Assembly: GCA_016703965.1 (NCBI GenBank)
Contig: JADJBB010000021.1
Coordinates: forward strand, 124,001-188,000
DNA from: Acidobacteriota bacterium
GTDB lineage: Bacteria > Acidobacteriota > Blastocatellia > Pyrinomonadales > Pyrinomonadaceae
Direction: 5' to 3'
Length of the DNA stretch: 64,000 nt
The notes beneath the pieces are model-generated. The model did no database searches. It was not told the origin of the DNA and saw only the letters and a program-made list of their open reading frames with translations. Below are positions 26,757 through 34,844 of the stretch, one piece after another (the stretch's first letter is position 1; every line of letters starts with the position of its first letter). Both the position numbers and the translations under genes were made by a program.

Positions 26757-27158
26757 ATGGAATTTACATCAACACAAAATTTAGGTTTAACGCGGCAGCG
26801 GGAGGTAGTTTTGTCGGTCATTCGTGAGTCGCATTCGCATTTGACGGCGAATGAGGTTTTTGCGGAGGCCAAGGCGAAGCTGCCGAGCATTTCGTTTGCG
26901 ACGGTTTACAACTCGCTAAGGTTTTTGAAAGAGGCCGGACATATTGCCGAGATACAGTTTGGCAATGGTGCAAGCCGATTCGACCGAATGACCGCCCGGC
27001 ACGATCATGCGATCTGCACAGCGTGCGGCAAGCTGGTCGATATCGAAATGGATCATCCGGAGGAACTGGTGAACCGGGCCGCAGCGATGTCGAAATTTAA
27101 GCCCGAATTTTTAGAATTTACTTTAAGGGGCCTTTGCCCGGACTGCGTAAGAACTTAG
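26757..27158 (+). CDS. perR: Fur-family peroxide-responsive repressor, PerR-like
   Basis: A 133-residue metalloregulator. The winged helix covers residues 1-80: LGLTRQREVVLSVIRESHSH, LTANEVFAEAKAKLPSISFA, TVYNSLRFLKEAGHIAEIQF. The dimer domain has RHDHAICTACGKLVDI and LRGLCPDC, the two CxxC pairs that bind structural zinc. It is short and lacks the His-rich C-terminal tail of many Fur proteins. I use the ATG at 26757; the GTG at 26748 is less likely. A perfect PerR box overlaps its promoter, and the next two genes encode a peroxiredoxin and a thioredoxin-like protein, which supports peroxide sensing over iron sensing. Confidence 0.85.
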   Translation: MEFTSTQNLGLTRQREVVLSVIRESHSHLTANEVFAEAKAKLPSISFATVYNSLRFLKEAGHIAEIQFGNGASRFDRMTARHDHAICTACGKLVDIEMDHPEELVNRAAAMSKFKPEFLEFTLRGLCPDCVRT

Positions 27159-27243
27159 CCGCAGAGAACACAGAGAGCAAGAGAGGCTCTTAATTATTAG
27201 CAATCGTTTTTTAATTCCTCATTCTCTCTGTGTTCTCGGTGGC
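27158..27243. repeat. Dispersed CACAGAG-type inverted repeat, copy A
   Basis: The left arm GCCGCAGAGAACACAGAGAG and the right arm CTCTCTGTGTTCTCGGTGGC are near-perfect complements around an A/T-rich centre. It fills the gap between the PerR-like and peroxiredoxin genes. The same family occurs at 27864, 28994, 33301 and 49461. Confidence 0.85.
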
Positions 27244-27273
27244 AAATCATAAATAAGGAGATATATAAAACAC

Positions 27274-27855
27274 ATGTCAACAGCTACAGGAACTGCAACA
27301 GAAAACACGACCACCTTGGCGAAAGTCGGCAAACCGGCACCGGATTTTAACATGCCGTCGACCAAGAATATGCAGACGCTCGCCGAGAACGTCAAGCTTT
27401 CGGACTACAAGGGCAAATGGCTCATCCTTTTGTTCTACCCGCTCGATTTCACGTTCGTCTGCCCGACCGAGCTGACCGCTTTTTCGGATCGTTTGGACGA
27501 ACTCAACGGCGTTGGAGCCGAAGTTCTCGGCATCTCGACCGATTCGGTCCACTCGCACCGCGCTTGGATCAACACGCCGCGGGACAAAAACGGCATCGAA
27601 GGGCTGAAATACCCGCTCGCATCTGACGTAGGCGGTAAACTTGCTCGTGCGTACAACATCCTGGTCGAGGAAGCCAATATTGCTCTTCGCGGCCTCTACA
27701 TCATCAACCCTGACGGCGTTCTGCAATATGCAGTCGTCCACGATCTCAACATCGGACGCTCGGTCGACGAAACACTCCGCGTCCTGCAGGGCCTGCAGAC
27801 CGGCGGTCTGTGCTCGGCTGACTGGAAACCAGGTCAGGAAAACTTGAAAGTATAA
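27274..27855 (+). CDS. Typical 2-Cys peroxiredoxin (AhpC/Prx1 type)
   Basis: A 193-residue thiol peroxidase that reduces hydrogen peroxide and organic hydroperoxides in the cytoplasm. The peroxidatic cysteine is C63 in FYPLDFTFVCPTELTAFSDR and the resolving cysteine is C180 in GGLCSADWKPG. KVGKPAPDFNMPS is the usual N-terminal strand. The GGLG and YF motifs linked to hyperoxidation sensitivity are not evident. AAGGAG lies 13 bases before the ATG. It follows the PerR-like gene, separated by a dispersed inverted repeat, and precedes a thioredoxin-fold protein that could act as its reductant. Confidence 0.95.
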   Translation: MSTATGTATENTTTLAKVGKPAPDFNMPSTKNMQTLAENVKLSDYKGKWLILLFYPLDFTFVCPTELTAFSDRLDELNGVGAEVLGISTDSVHSHRAWINTPRDKNGIEGLKYPLASDVGGKLARAYNILVEEANIALRGLYIINPDGVLQYAVVHDLNIGRSVDETLRVLQGLQTGGLCSADWKPGQENLKV

Positions 27856-27863
27856 AGATCTTA

Positions 27864-27914
27864 GCCACAGAGAACGCAGAGATCCATAAAGAATTTCTCT
27901 GTGTTCTCTGTGGC
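27864..27914. repeat. Dispersed CACAGAG-type inverted repeat, copy B
   Basis: GCCACAGAGAACGCAGAGA and TCTCTGTGTTCTCTGTGGC form an imperfect inverted repeat with a short centre. It lies between the peroxiredoxin and thioredoxin-like genes and would form a stem-loop in a joint transcript. Confidence 0.85.
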
Positions 27915-27936
27915 AAGTTTTTCCAGGAGATTTACT

Positions 27937-28410
27937 ATGCCAATGAGAATTGGAGATGAGATGCCGTCGCTCGAAGGAGCTACCACGTGGTTCAACGGAT
28001 CTCTCGAAGACACATTAGAACACGCCAAAGGCCATCCTGTGCTGGTCCACTTTTGGGCCGTTTCGTGCGGAATCTGCAAAGAAAAAATGCCGCAGCTCAA
28101 CGAGTTGAAGGCAAAGTACGGAGAGCTCGGGCTTAAGACGATCGCGGTCCACATGCCGCGTTACGAGGCCGATACCGATCTCGATACGGTAAACGAAGCT
28201 ATCGAGGCAAACAAGATCACCGAACCCACGGCGGTCGACAGCCTTCATAAAGTTAAAGACGCATTTTTAAACGAACAAGGTTGGGTGCCCGTATATTATT
28301 TATTCGATGCAGAGGGCAAGCTCAAAACACGCGCCGCCGGCGAATTCGGCATCAGCGTGCTGCAGGGTGCTCTCGATAAGATGTTCCCGGCTCATGCCGC
28401 GACGGCTTAA
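27937..28410 (+). CDS. Thioredoxin-fold (TlpA-like) redox protein
   Basis: A 157-residue protein of the TlpA/AhpC-TSA thioredoxin fold without signal peptide, so cytoplasmic. VLVHFWAVSCGICKEKMPQL holds the active CxxC (CGIC), and EQGWVPVYYLFDAEGKLKTR the cis-Pro region. I use the ATG at 27937, preceded by CAGGAGA; the longer frame begins inside a repeat. Given its place after PerR and Prx genes, it may recycle the peroxiredoxin or another thiol enzyme. A strong terminator follows. Confidence 0.85.
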   Translation: MPMRIGDEMPSLEGATTWFNGSLEDTLEHAKGHPVLVHFWAVSCGICKEKMPQLNELKAKYGELGLKTIAVHMPRYEADTDLDTVNEAIEANKITEPTAVDSLHKVKDAFLNEQGWVPVYYLFDAEGKLKTRAAGEFGISVLQGALDKMFPAHAATA

Positions 28411-28432
28411 TACTTTTTCCTAACAACGCTAA

Positions 28433-28467
28433 GGGCGGTCAGAGTTTCCTCTGACCGCCCATTTTTT
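28433..28467 (+). terminator. Rho-independent terminator of the peroxide-defence cluster
   Basis: GGGCGGTCAGAG and CTCTGACCGCCC form a perfect 12-base stem around TTTC, followed by A and six T. It lies 22 bases after the thioredoxin-like gene. Confidence 0.92.
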
Positions 28468-28490
28468 GTTTGTTCTTGCGTGTGCGCGAA

Positions 28491-28985
28491 TTATATCGTC
28501 GCATTCGTTATCGCAATTGCTAGCCATGCAAGCACATATATGCTGGCGAGTATCGAGAAGATCAGTACGCAAATGAGCAACCCGATGAGCCCGAAAACAA
28601 AGACATAATCGCTCGTCGTCCCGGTGCCATGGCCCGCCGCCCGTGTTCGGATCAGATCCATGTTCTGCTTATTCGCCTTCCAAACAAAATCGAACGCATC
28701 GCCGATGAACGGTACCATTCCGACCACGTAATCAAGCCCGATATTGAATGCCATTCGCAAAAGCGTTATCTTCGGCACGCCGTAGCGAACGCCCGCAAAT
28801 AAGATATAAAACGAAGCAAACGACGTCAGCGTATCGCCCACATTCGGGATCAACCCTATCAAAGCATCCAGCCCAAACCGCCAACCTACGCCGGGAACAC
28901 GAAACAGCCCGTCAAGATAATACGAAAGCTCGTCAAGCCCTTTTTCGACCTGGATCTGCTTTTGCTGGAGATCGAGTTCGTCCAT
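28491..28985 (-). CDS. DUF4112 membrane protein
   Basis: A 164-residue protein with two or three hydrophobic segments. VPGVGWRFGLDALIGLIPNV, then GDTLTSFASFYILFAG and VVGMVPFIGDAFDFVWKANK, is the DUF4112 signature. The start is the ATG at 28985, because the longer frame reads into a dispersed repeat. Its function is unknown. The C-terminus ends in a strongly hydrophobic stretch. Confidence 0.85.
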   Translation of the reverse strand: MDELDLQQKQIQVEKGLDELSYYLDGLFRVPGVGWRFGLDALIGLIPNVGDTLTSFASFYILFAGVRYGVPKITLLRMAFNIGLDYVVGMVPFIGDAFDFVWKANKQNMDLIRTRAAGHGTGTTSDYVFVFGLIGLLICVLIFSILASIYVLAWLAIAITNATI

Positions 28986-28993
28986 ATGTTCTA

Positions 28994-29122
28994 GCCACAG
29001 AGGGCACAGAGAGATTTTTATCCCTTGAAGGAGCATCTTCGCCCCGAAACTGGTCAAAAGGCCGCGTTTTGATGCACTTCGATCGCCACAACACTATCCA
29101 TTCTCTCTGTGCACTCTGTGGC
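28994..29122. repeat. Dispersed CACAGAG-type inverted repeat, copy C (long)
   Basis: The ends GCCACAGAGGGCACAGAGAG and CTCTCTGTGCACTCTGTGGC are near-perfect complements, but about 90 bases lie between them, more than in other copies. It sits between the DUF4112 and HEAT/cyclophilin genes, both on the minus strand. Confidence 0.8.
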
Positions 29123-29124
29123 TA

Positions 29125-31332
29125 TCATCTTCCAATTATGGTCACACGCAGGATCTTGTCGCCACGAACAATACTATCTACGACCTTCATGCCGGTTTCG
29201 TTCACTTTACCAAAAACCGTGTAGCCGCCGTCGAGGTGCGGCTGTGGTGCGTGGTCGACGAACCATTGCGAACCGCCGGTGTCTTTGCCCGAAAGGGCCA
29301 TGCCGACCGAGCCGCGTTCGAACTCCGCCATGTTGATCTCGCAGCGGATCGAAAGTCCCGGCCCGCCCGAGCCGGTCCCGGTCGGATCGCCATCCTGCAT
29401 GACGAAATTCGCGACCACGCGGTGAACCTCGGCACCGTTGAAATATCCGCGTCGAGCTAGCTGGATAAAATTATCCACCGTTAGCGGGGCATCACCGCCG
29501 TTGAGTGAGATCGAGAAATTGCCTTTTGAGGTTTGAAATACAGCGGTCGCCGATCCATTCTTACGCGACAGAGCACGGCGATAATCAGCGTCTTTGTTCA
29601 AAACCTGTCCCAAAAACGATCCTGCCATCGGCGAATACGGCATGACTTTGTCCTTGCCATTCTTCCTGGCTTCTTCGAGAGAAACGGGAACGCCCGGAGA
29701 TTCCTTCTGCAGCTCAGCATCTGAGAGTTGCTGGATCGCTCGCCGGCGGATCAGGTAATTCGGTGAGTTGAGGGCTGTCAGCAGGATACCGACGGATTCC
29801 TTTTTGTTCAGCCGATAGAGTGCTCCCATTATCCCGAGCAACGCATCATCTGATCGTCTATCGCGGATAAATGAAAAGCTGAAAGCGCTTTTCAACGCAT
29901 CCGTGTTCTCTTTCGACTGAGGTTGCGAGGCGATCAGATCAGCCGCTGCAGCCCGGACATTGACGTCCTCATTCTTGAGCATGTTCCTCAGAATGTCGTT
30001 TAGATTATCGGGTTTAAATGCTGCATTCGTCCGCTGAAGCCCAGGGATCGCTTTCAACATTTCGCTCTGATATCGAGGTTTAACCCCTGTTGCCATGCCG
30101 GCAATGAACTTCGTAAGTGCCTCGGCTCCTTTCAGTTTCAGCTTCGCATCGGTCGAAGCCGCGATCACCCCGAGGCCGTCGGCATAAGCATCGGCCACCC
30201 GCCAGTCGGAATAGCCGTTGTTATCGAGGTTGAATTCACCGACATAACCGCTCGGAGCAACCGTCGCAAGAGCCGTTTCTGTCTCGCCTGATCGAAAACG
30301 ATCGAGTTTTCGAAGCGCCTGCAGGAAATCAACTGCCTTGTCATTGTAAGAATTCGGCACGAGCCGGCCGACAACGGCCGCTATCTCGAGCAACTCTGTC
30401 TTTTCGGACGGGTTTGCCGAACGCGTCTTTTTCGCCTGCTCTATTAGTTTGTTTCCGTGTTCTACAAGAGGTTCGAGAGCCTTATCCTCTTTCAGTGAAC
30501 CGAGCGACCTGATCGCCGACACGCGCACACGCTGATCATCGCCATTTACAGCGGCATCGAGCAAAAGGTCGTAAGCTTCTTTGTCCTCGGCAGCACCGAG
30601 GGCCCTGGCGGCATTTGCGCGAGCGTTCACATCAGGGTCGCGGCGGAGCATCGAACGCAGTTCGGCGTTAGCATTTTTGGCACGCAGCCGCGAAAGTGTA
30701 TTCCCGGCATCGCCGCGAATTCTGGCGTTAGTGCTTGTGAGAAATTTCGCAACCGCGGCATCTGCTCCGGCCGGCCTCGCCCTTAGCGCAGCAGTTATCG
30801 CCATCAGGACAACGTCGTGATCCTGCTTTTCTCCACGTACATCTTCAGTTCTTAGAGTGTTGACGATGGCATCGCCAAGGTCTTTCGTTTTCGCATCACG
30901 CGGATTGGCCGCGGCGATCTTGCCGGCGGCTTCGACGGCTCGTGCCCTGACCTGGTGTGGAGCGGCCGGATCATTTAGAACTTTCAGGATCGCATCGGCG
31001 CCTTTTGCAGACTCAACTTCGCCGATAGCAAACGCCGCCATCGCTCGCACTTCTACGACGCTGTCCGAAAGCAAAGCGGTCAGGCCCGGCAGAGCCTTAT
31101 CATCACCGATCCGTCCGGCAGCGAGCGCCGCTCGGTAGCGTATCGCCGAATTTACGTTCGTCAGCATCGCGACGACCGGAGCCGGATCGCGCGAGTCTTC
31201 GGCTTTGACGATCTGGATATGCAGGTCGTCGGGTAGGACGTAAGAGTCGATCTTTGGCGAATGGAGCTTTTGAGCAGCCGCGGAAACTGCCAGCATCACT
31301 ATTAAGTAGATCAATATGAAGAGTCTTTTCAT
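29125..31332 (-). CDS. Secreted HEAT-repeat protein with C-terminal cyclophilin domain
   Basis: A 735-residue exported protein with signal MKRLFILIYLIVMLAVSAAA. Residues from about 45 to 590 are HEAT/PBS-type helical repeats, for example AAGRIGDDKALPGLTALLSD, VVEVRAMAAFAIGEVESAKG and DPDVNARANAARALGAAEDK. The last 125 residues are a cyclophilin peptidyl-prolyl isomerase: VFQTSKGNFSISLNGGDAPL, HRVVANFVMQDGDPTGTGSG and FERGSVGMALSGKDTGGSQW. The catalytic Arg is H-R in the motif EVHRVV, and the FVMQ stretch equals FxxQ. It may fold or scaffold envelope proteins. Such fusions occur in Acidobacteriota. Confidence 0.9.
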   Translation of the reverse strand: MKRLFILIYLIVMLAVSAAAQKLHSPKIDSYVLPDDLHIQIVKAEDSRDPAPVVAMLTNVNSAIRYRAALAAGRIGDDKALPGLTALLSDSVVEVRAMAAFAIGEVESAKGADAILKVLNDPAAPHQVRARAVEAAGKIAAANPRDAKTKDLGDAIVNTLRTEDVRGEKQDHDVVLMAITAALRARPAGADAAVAKFLTSTNARIRGDAGNTLSRLRAKNANAELRSMLRRDPDVNARANAARALGAAEDKEAYDLLLDAAVNGDDQRVRVSAIRSLGSLKEDKALEPLVEHGNKLIEQAKKTRSANPSEKTELLEIAAVVGRLVPNSYNDKAVDFLQALRKLDRFRSGETETALATVAPSGYVGEFNLDNNGYSDWRVADAYADGLGVIAASTDAKLKLKGAEALTKFIAGMATGVKPRYQSEMLKAIPGLQRTNAAFKPDNLNDILRNMLKNEDVNVRAAAADLIASQPQSKENTDALKSAFSFSFIRDRRSDDALLGIMGALYRLNKKESVGILLTALNSPNYLIRRRAIQQLSDAELQKESPGVPVSLEEARKNGKDKVMPYSPMAGSFLGQVLNKDADYRRALSRKNGSATAVFQTSKGNFSISLNGGDAPLTVDNFIQLARRGYFNGAEVHRVVANFVMQDGDPTGTGSGGPGLSIRCEINMAEFERGSVGMALSGKDTGGSQWFVDHAPQPHLDGGYTVFGKVNETGMKVVDSIVRGDKILRVTIIGR

Positions 31333-31594
31333 TATGGTTCAGGAATCAGCATGCGGATCGGAAACGTAGATAGAGCGCACGATATGGTCTAGGTGAAAAT
31401 ACCCGGCACCGAATCGTACCACTCGCCGCCTTAAAGATAATCTTCCAAAAAACCGCATTTTATCGCTAATCAGGAAATTTTAGCACATTACTCTCGATGG
31501 CTCGGCGGAAGCAAAACAACCAATGGCACGAAATATGCTTCATAACAACGCGGAATAGTTCGCGCACATTCCGACTGGCGCTTTTGCGAGGTTA

Positions 31595-33238
31595 ATGATG
31601 AAAAATTTGATGAACAGTTTGTCGTTTTCGGTGATGATCTTGTCGCTGGTTCTTGGGTTGACGGGGCTTGCCACGGCACAGAAGCGTGATGATCGCGATA
31701 TTCGCGATGCGGTCCGCAGCCTTAATTCGAAGATCGAGGATTTTGAGACGAACCTTCGATATCAGATGCAGAGCACGTCGTCTAACGGCGATCAGCTTTC
31801 CGAGGTTTCGGCCGATATCAGGTCATTACGGAACAGTGTGCAGCAGTTTCAGGATCTTTACGACCGCAGGCGTGAGAATCGCGATGACATAAGTGCTATC
31901 GTCGCGGCCGCACGTCGGATCGATGAATTTATGCGATCCAACCGACAAAATCAGCGGGTCGAGGACGACTGGGCCGGCGTTCGCCGGCAGATCGACCGCC
32001 TGGGCACGAATTATGGCATTACAACGAACTGGAATAACCGCAGCAGCGCACAGGACGACAATTACCGCCCCGCACCGATCGTCGGTAAGACGCTAAGCGT
32101 TGGGCTTTCGGGCACTTATGACCTCGATGCCGCCCGCAGTGAGAATGTGGATGACGTAATTACCGACACCAAACTCGGTGCCGAGCAGGGTGCGGACCTC
32201 AAAGAAAAACTCACCGCTCCGGAGCAGATCGCTCTGGATATTCGCGGCAATCAGGTGACACTTGCGACCACGAATGCATCGCCGGTTCTTTTCACGGCCG
32301 ACGGCCGTGAAAAGACCGAGCAATCGCCGAGCGGCAAGACGATCCGTATGAAAGCCACTCTCACGGGGGACAAACTCGTAGTCTCAAGTCTCGGCGGCGA
32401 AACGGATTATACGATCACATTTGTTTCCGAAAGCGATGGCAAAGTGCTGAAGGTGTCACGCCGTATCACTACCGACTATCTGAACCAGACCGTCTTTGCT
32501 GAAAGCGTCTACAACAAGACCGATTCGGTCGCACAGCTCGGGATCAAGAGCGGCTCGGCGACGGCATCTTCGGACCCGAACGGCGGCTATTCAGACAATG
32601 ATAATTCGGGAACGATCTCGAACGGCGGCACGGGCGTAAACAACGGAAATAGCGGAGGCCGCGTTGGGGCGCCATCGGCCGTGACATCGCGTCCCGGTAA
32701 TTACACCGTGCCGAACGGGGTCAGCATCACAGGCATTTTGGATAACGAGATCAACACGAAGGTCTCGCAGAACAATGATCGTTTTAAGATGACGGTGCAG
32801 TCGCCCGACGAATTCCGCGGTGCGACTGTCGAGGGTTACATTAGTAATCTGCAGCGTTCAGGGGCCATCAACGGCGAGCCAAAGGTCACTCTAAATTTTG
32901 AGAAGATCACGCTCCGAAACGGCCAAACCTACGATTTTGCTGGTAATCTACAGTCGGTGCAGGCACTGAACGGCAAGAACGCGACCGTCGATAACGAAGG
33001 CACGATAAAAGGCGAAAGCCAGACCAAACAAACCGCCAAACGCGGCGGTATCGGAGCCGGAATCGGTGCAGTGATCGGGGCCATCGCCGGAGGAGGAAAA
33101 GGTGCTGTCCTCGGAGCCATCATCGGCGGCGGCGGCGGAGCCGGAACTGTTGCTATCCAGGGCAAAGGTGACATTCAACTTCAGCAGGGCTCGACGATCA
33201 CGGTCGTTTCCTCGTCACCACTGCAGCGTGATCGATAA
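31595..33238 (+). CDS. Secreted protein with coiled coil and C-terminal glycine zipper
   Basis: A 547-residue exported protein; GAGG precedes the paired ATG codons and the signal ends at GLATAQ. Residues 30-130 are charged and likely helical or coiled coil (RDIRDAVRSLNSKIEDFETN). A beta-rich centre follows, then a Gly/Asn-rich linker near residues 325-365. The region from VPNGVSITGILDNEINTKVS resembles a small conserved domain seen in other Acidobacterial secreted proteins. Near the C-terminus GIGAGIGAVIGAIAGGGKGA is a glycine zipper that could insert in a membrane. The function is unknown. Confidence 0.75.
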   Translation: MMKNLMNSLSFSVMILSLVLGLTGLATAQKRDDRDIRDAVRSLNSKIEDFETNLRYQMQSTSSNGDQLSEVSADIRSLRNSVQQFQDLYDRRRENRDDISAIVAAARRIDEFMRSNRQNQRVEDDWAGVRRQIDRLGTNYGITTNWNNRSSAQDDNYRPAPIVGKTLSVGLSGTYDLDAARSENVDDVITDTKLGAEQGADLKEKLTAPEQIALDIRGNQVTLATTNASPVLFTADGREKTEQSPSGKTIRMKATLTGDKLVVSSLGGETDYTITFVSESDGKVLKVSRRITTDYLNQTVFAESVYNKTDSVAQLGIKSGSATASSDPNGGYSDNDNSGTISNGGTGVNNGNSGGRVGAPSAVTSRPGNYTVPNGVSITGILDNEINTKVSQNNDRFKMTVQSPDEFRGATVEGYISNLQRSGAINGEPKVTLNFEKITLRNGQTYDFAGNLQSVQALNGKNATVDNEGTIKGESQTKQTAKRGGIGAGIGAVIGAIAGGGKGAVLGAIIGGGGGAGTVAIQGKGDIQLQQGSTITVVSSSPLQRDR

Positions 33239-33267
33239 AGATCCCCTCCAAAAACCAGATCAGTTAC

Positions 33268-33298
33268 GGCCGGGCTAAATGGTACCCGGCCTTTTTTT
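33268..33298 (+). terminator. Rho-independent terminator after glycine-zipper gene
   Basis: GGCCGGG and CCCGGCC form a seven-base stem with a ten-base loop, followed by seven T. It lies 30 bases after the stop. Confidence 0.88.
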
Positions 33299-33300
33299 AA

Positions 33301-33318
33301 CTCTGTGTTCTCGGTGGC
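33301..33318. repeat. Half copy of the CACAGAG-type repeat
   Basis: CTCTGTGTTCTCGGTGGC equals the right arm of copy A. No left arm is present; the element is truncated against the terminator's T-run. Confidence 0.75.
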
Positions 33319-33337
33319 CTTGTGGTTAAATATTCTC

Positions 33338-34138
33338 GTGAGAGACCTTCCGGAAGAGATCGAACAATATCGCGACCGCAAATGGCATCGCGAGGAATCG
33401 CTCAAGGTCGACACCGCCGAGCAGGTCGAGGCGATGGTCGAGGATCTGGGGTTTTGCCTTGGGATGACAGACATCCGCAAAGAACTGCCGTCGGTTTACA
33501 TCGCCGTCTGCGGACGCCGCGATGCTCACATGCCGCCCACCGTGCAAAAAGACTATGAAGCGAGCCGGGCGTGGGTGCTGAAGGACGAAGTCGTTGCGAG
33601 AGGCAAGGTCTACTACGGGAAATTGGTAAAAGGCAATTCCTGGTTCCTCGCCCCGCGAATGATCCCGGTCTTTAACTCGATCTGGGGCTGCACGCGAAAA
33701 GAAGAAAAGGAAACGCTCTCCGCAAACGCCCAAAAGGTTTTGAAAGTCCTTCGCAAGGAGTGGGAAATGGCTACTGCCGATCTGCGCTCCGAGTGCGGAT
33801 TCGAAAACAAAGCCGACCTTACCAAAGCCATCGACGAGCTCCAAAAGCACATGAAGGTCGTCCCGCAAGAGGTTCTCTACGTCCCAAAATTCACCTACAT
33901 CTGGACCCTCGCCGAAGCCCGTTTCCCCGACGAACTCGCCATAAAAATGCCCAGAGACGAAGCCGTCAGCGAACTAGCCCGCACGTTTTTGACAGTCAAC
34001 GGAATGACCCTGCTCGGCGACCTCTCAAAAAAATTCGGCTTTTATCGCTGGGAATCTGGCCGGGCGAATCATCAACTCGTAGATGAGGGCTTTGCCGAAA
34101 GGTTGACTACTGGCATTTATAAGCTCGCAAGTTTATAG
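33338..34138 (+). CDS. Uncharacterised protein with two predicted winged-helix segments
   Basis: A 266-residue soluble protein. I place the start at GTG 33338, because the longer frame begins inside a dispersed repeat. Two stretches look like winged helices: VLKVLRKEWEMATADLRSEC followed by GFENKADLTKAIDELQKHMK near residues 135-180, and VSELARTFLTVNGMTLLGDL followed by SKKFGFYRWESGRANHQLVD near 210-255. WFLAPRMIPVFNSIWG separates an N-terminal alpha/beta part. Tandem winged helices recall the AlkZ/YcaQ DNA glycosylase relatives, but this is a tentative resemblance from memory. Confidence 0.65.
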   Translation: MRDLPEEIEQYRDRKWHREESLKVDTAEQVEAMVEDLGFCLGMTDIRKELPSVYIAVCGRRDAHMPPTVQKDYEASRAWVLKDEVVARGKVYYGKLVKGNSWFLAPRMIPVFNSIWGCTRKEEKETLSANAQKVLKVLRKEWEMATADLRSECGFENKADLTKAIDELQKHMKVVPQEVLYVPKFTYIWTLAEARFPDELAIKMPRDEAVSELARTFLTVNGMTLLGDLSKKFGFYRWESGRANHQLVDEGFAERLTTGIYKLASL

Positions 34139-34150
34139 ACGTTTACGATC

Positions 34151-34747
34151 TTACTTATAGGTTTCAATAAATTTTAGAGCTTCCTCGCGCGAGTCGAAGA
34201 GATACAAACCGAGATCATCGAATCGTGCTGCCGATCCGTTTGGCGGTACGCCTCTTCTCTCCGCCTGATTAAGCATGAATTGGATCGCTACGGTTCCTTT
34301 CGGAACCGGAAAAATACCGTACATCGTACCCCACTCGTCCGCTACTTTTGTATTAAGAAGCATTGCCTGGCCCTGTAGATAATCGGAGATCGTACCTCCT
34401 CGTTCGGACGAGGAACTTAACATGGATCCGTATAGGTAAGGCAAACCAGTGATCGCACCGTCCGGATTTATTCGTTCGCTAGAACCTTTGCCTATCAGCA
34501 ATGCGAATTTGGCGGCGTCCTTCTCGCCAATCCCAACTTTTTGGCTGAAGTTCGCAAGACAATTATCACGAATTACGAAGACGCTATTGCCATTCTGATC
34601 CTCGATGGAAGTTTTCCCGCTCGAACGCCAGCTGATCGCACCCTCATCCGCTCTGGAATTAATTAGTAAGTTCGTTTGAGCACTTGCCCCAATTGGAAGA
34701 ACCGAAAGCAATGCGATTAACAACATCAAATGGAAAAGTCCTTTCAT
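34151..34747 (-). CDS. Hypothetical secreted protein
   Basis: A 198-residue exported protein; the ATG at 34747 is preceded by GAGG and gives the signal MKGLFHLMLLIALLSVLPIG ending at ASAQ. The mature part starts TNLLINSRADEGAISWRSSG, like the first strand of galactose-binding-like or F-box-associated domains, and is otherwise not recognised. It has one short Ser-rich loop and a helical C-terminus (SREEALKFIETYK). Confidence 0.6.
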   Translation of the reverse strand: MKGLFHLMLLIALLSVLPIGASAQTNLLINSRADEGAISWRSSGKTSIEDQNGNSVFVIRDNCLANFSQKVGIGEKDAAKFALLIGKGSSERINPDGAITGLPYLYGSMLSSSSERGGTISDYLQGQAMLLNTKVADEWGTMYGIFPVPKGTVAIQFMLNQAERRGVPPNGSAARFDDLGLYLFDSREEALKFIETYK

Positions 34748-34844
34748 GTTTAATACCTCACAGGCCTTTTCCGTAACGGTAAGGCATTTGGGATAAAAAA
34801 ACAATTTTTATTTTAACTGCTGTCAATTTCTATTGTCGCCAGCG

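Noticed and set aside
27158..29122. CRISPR array
   Set aside because: The repeats are inverted, spaced irregularly between genes, and have no uniform spacers.
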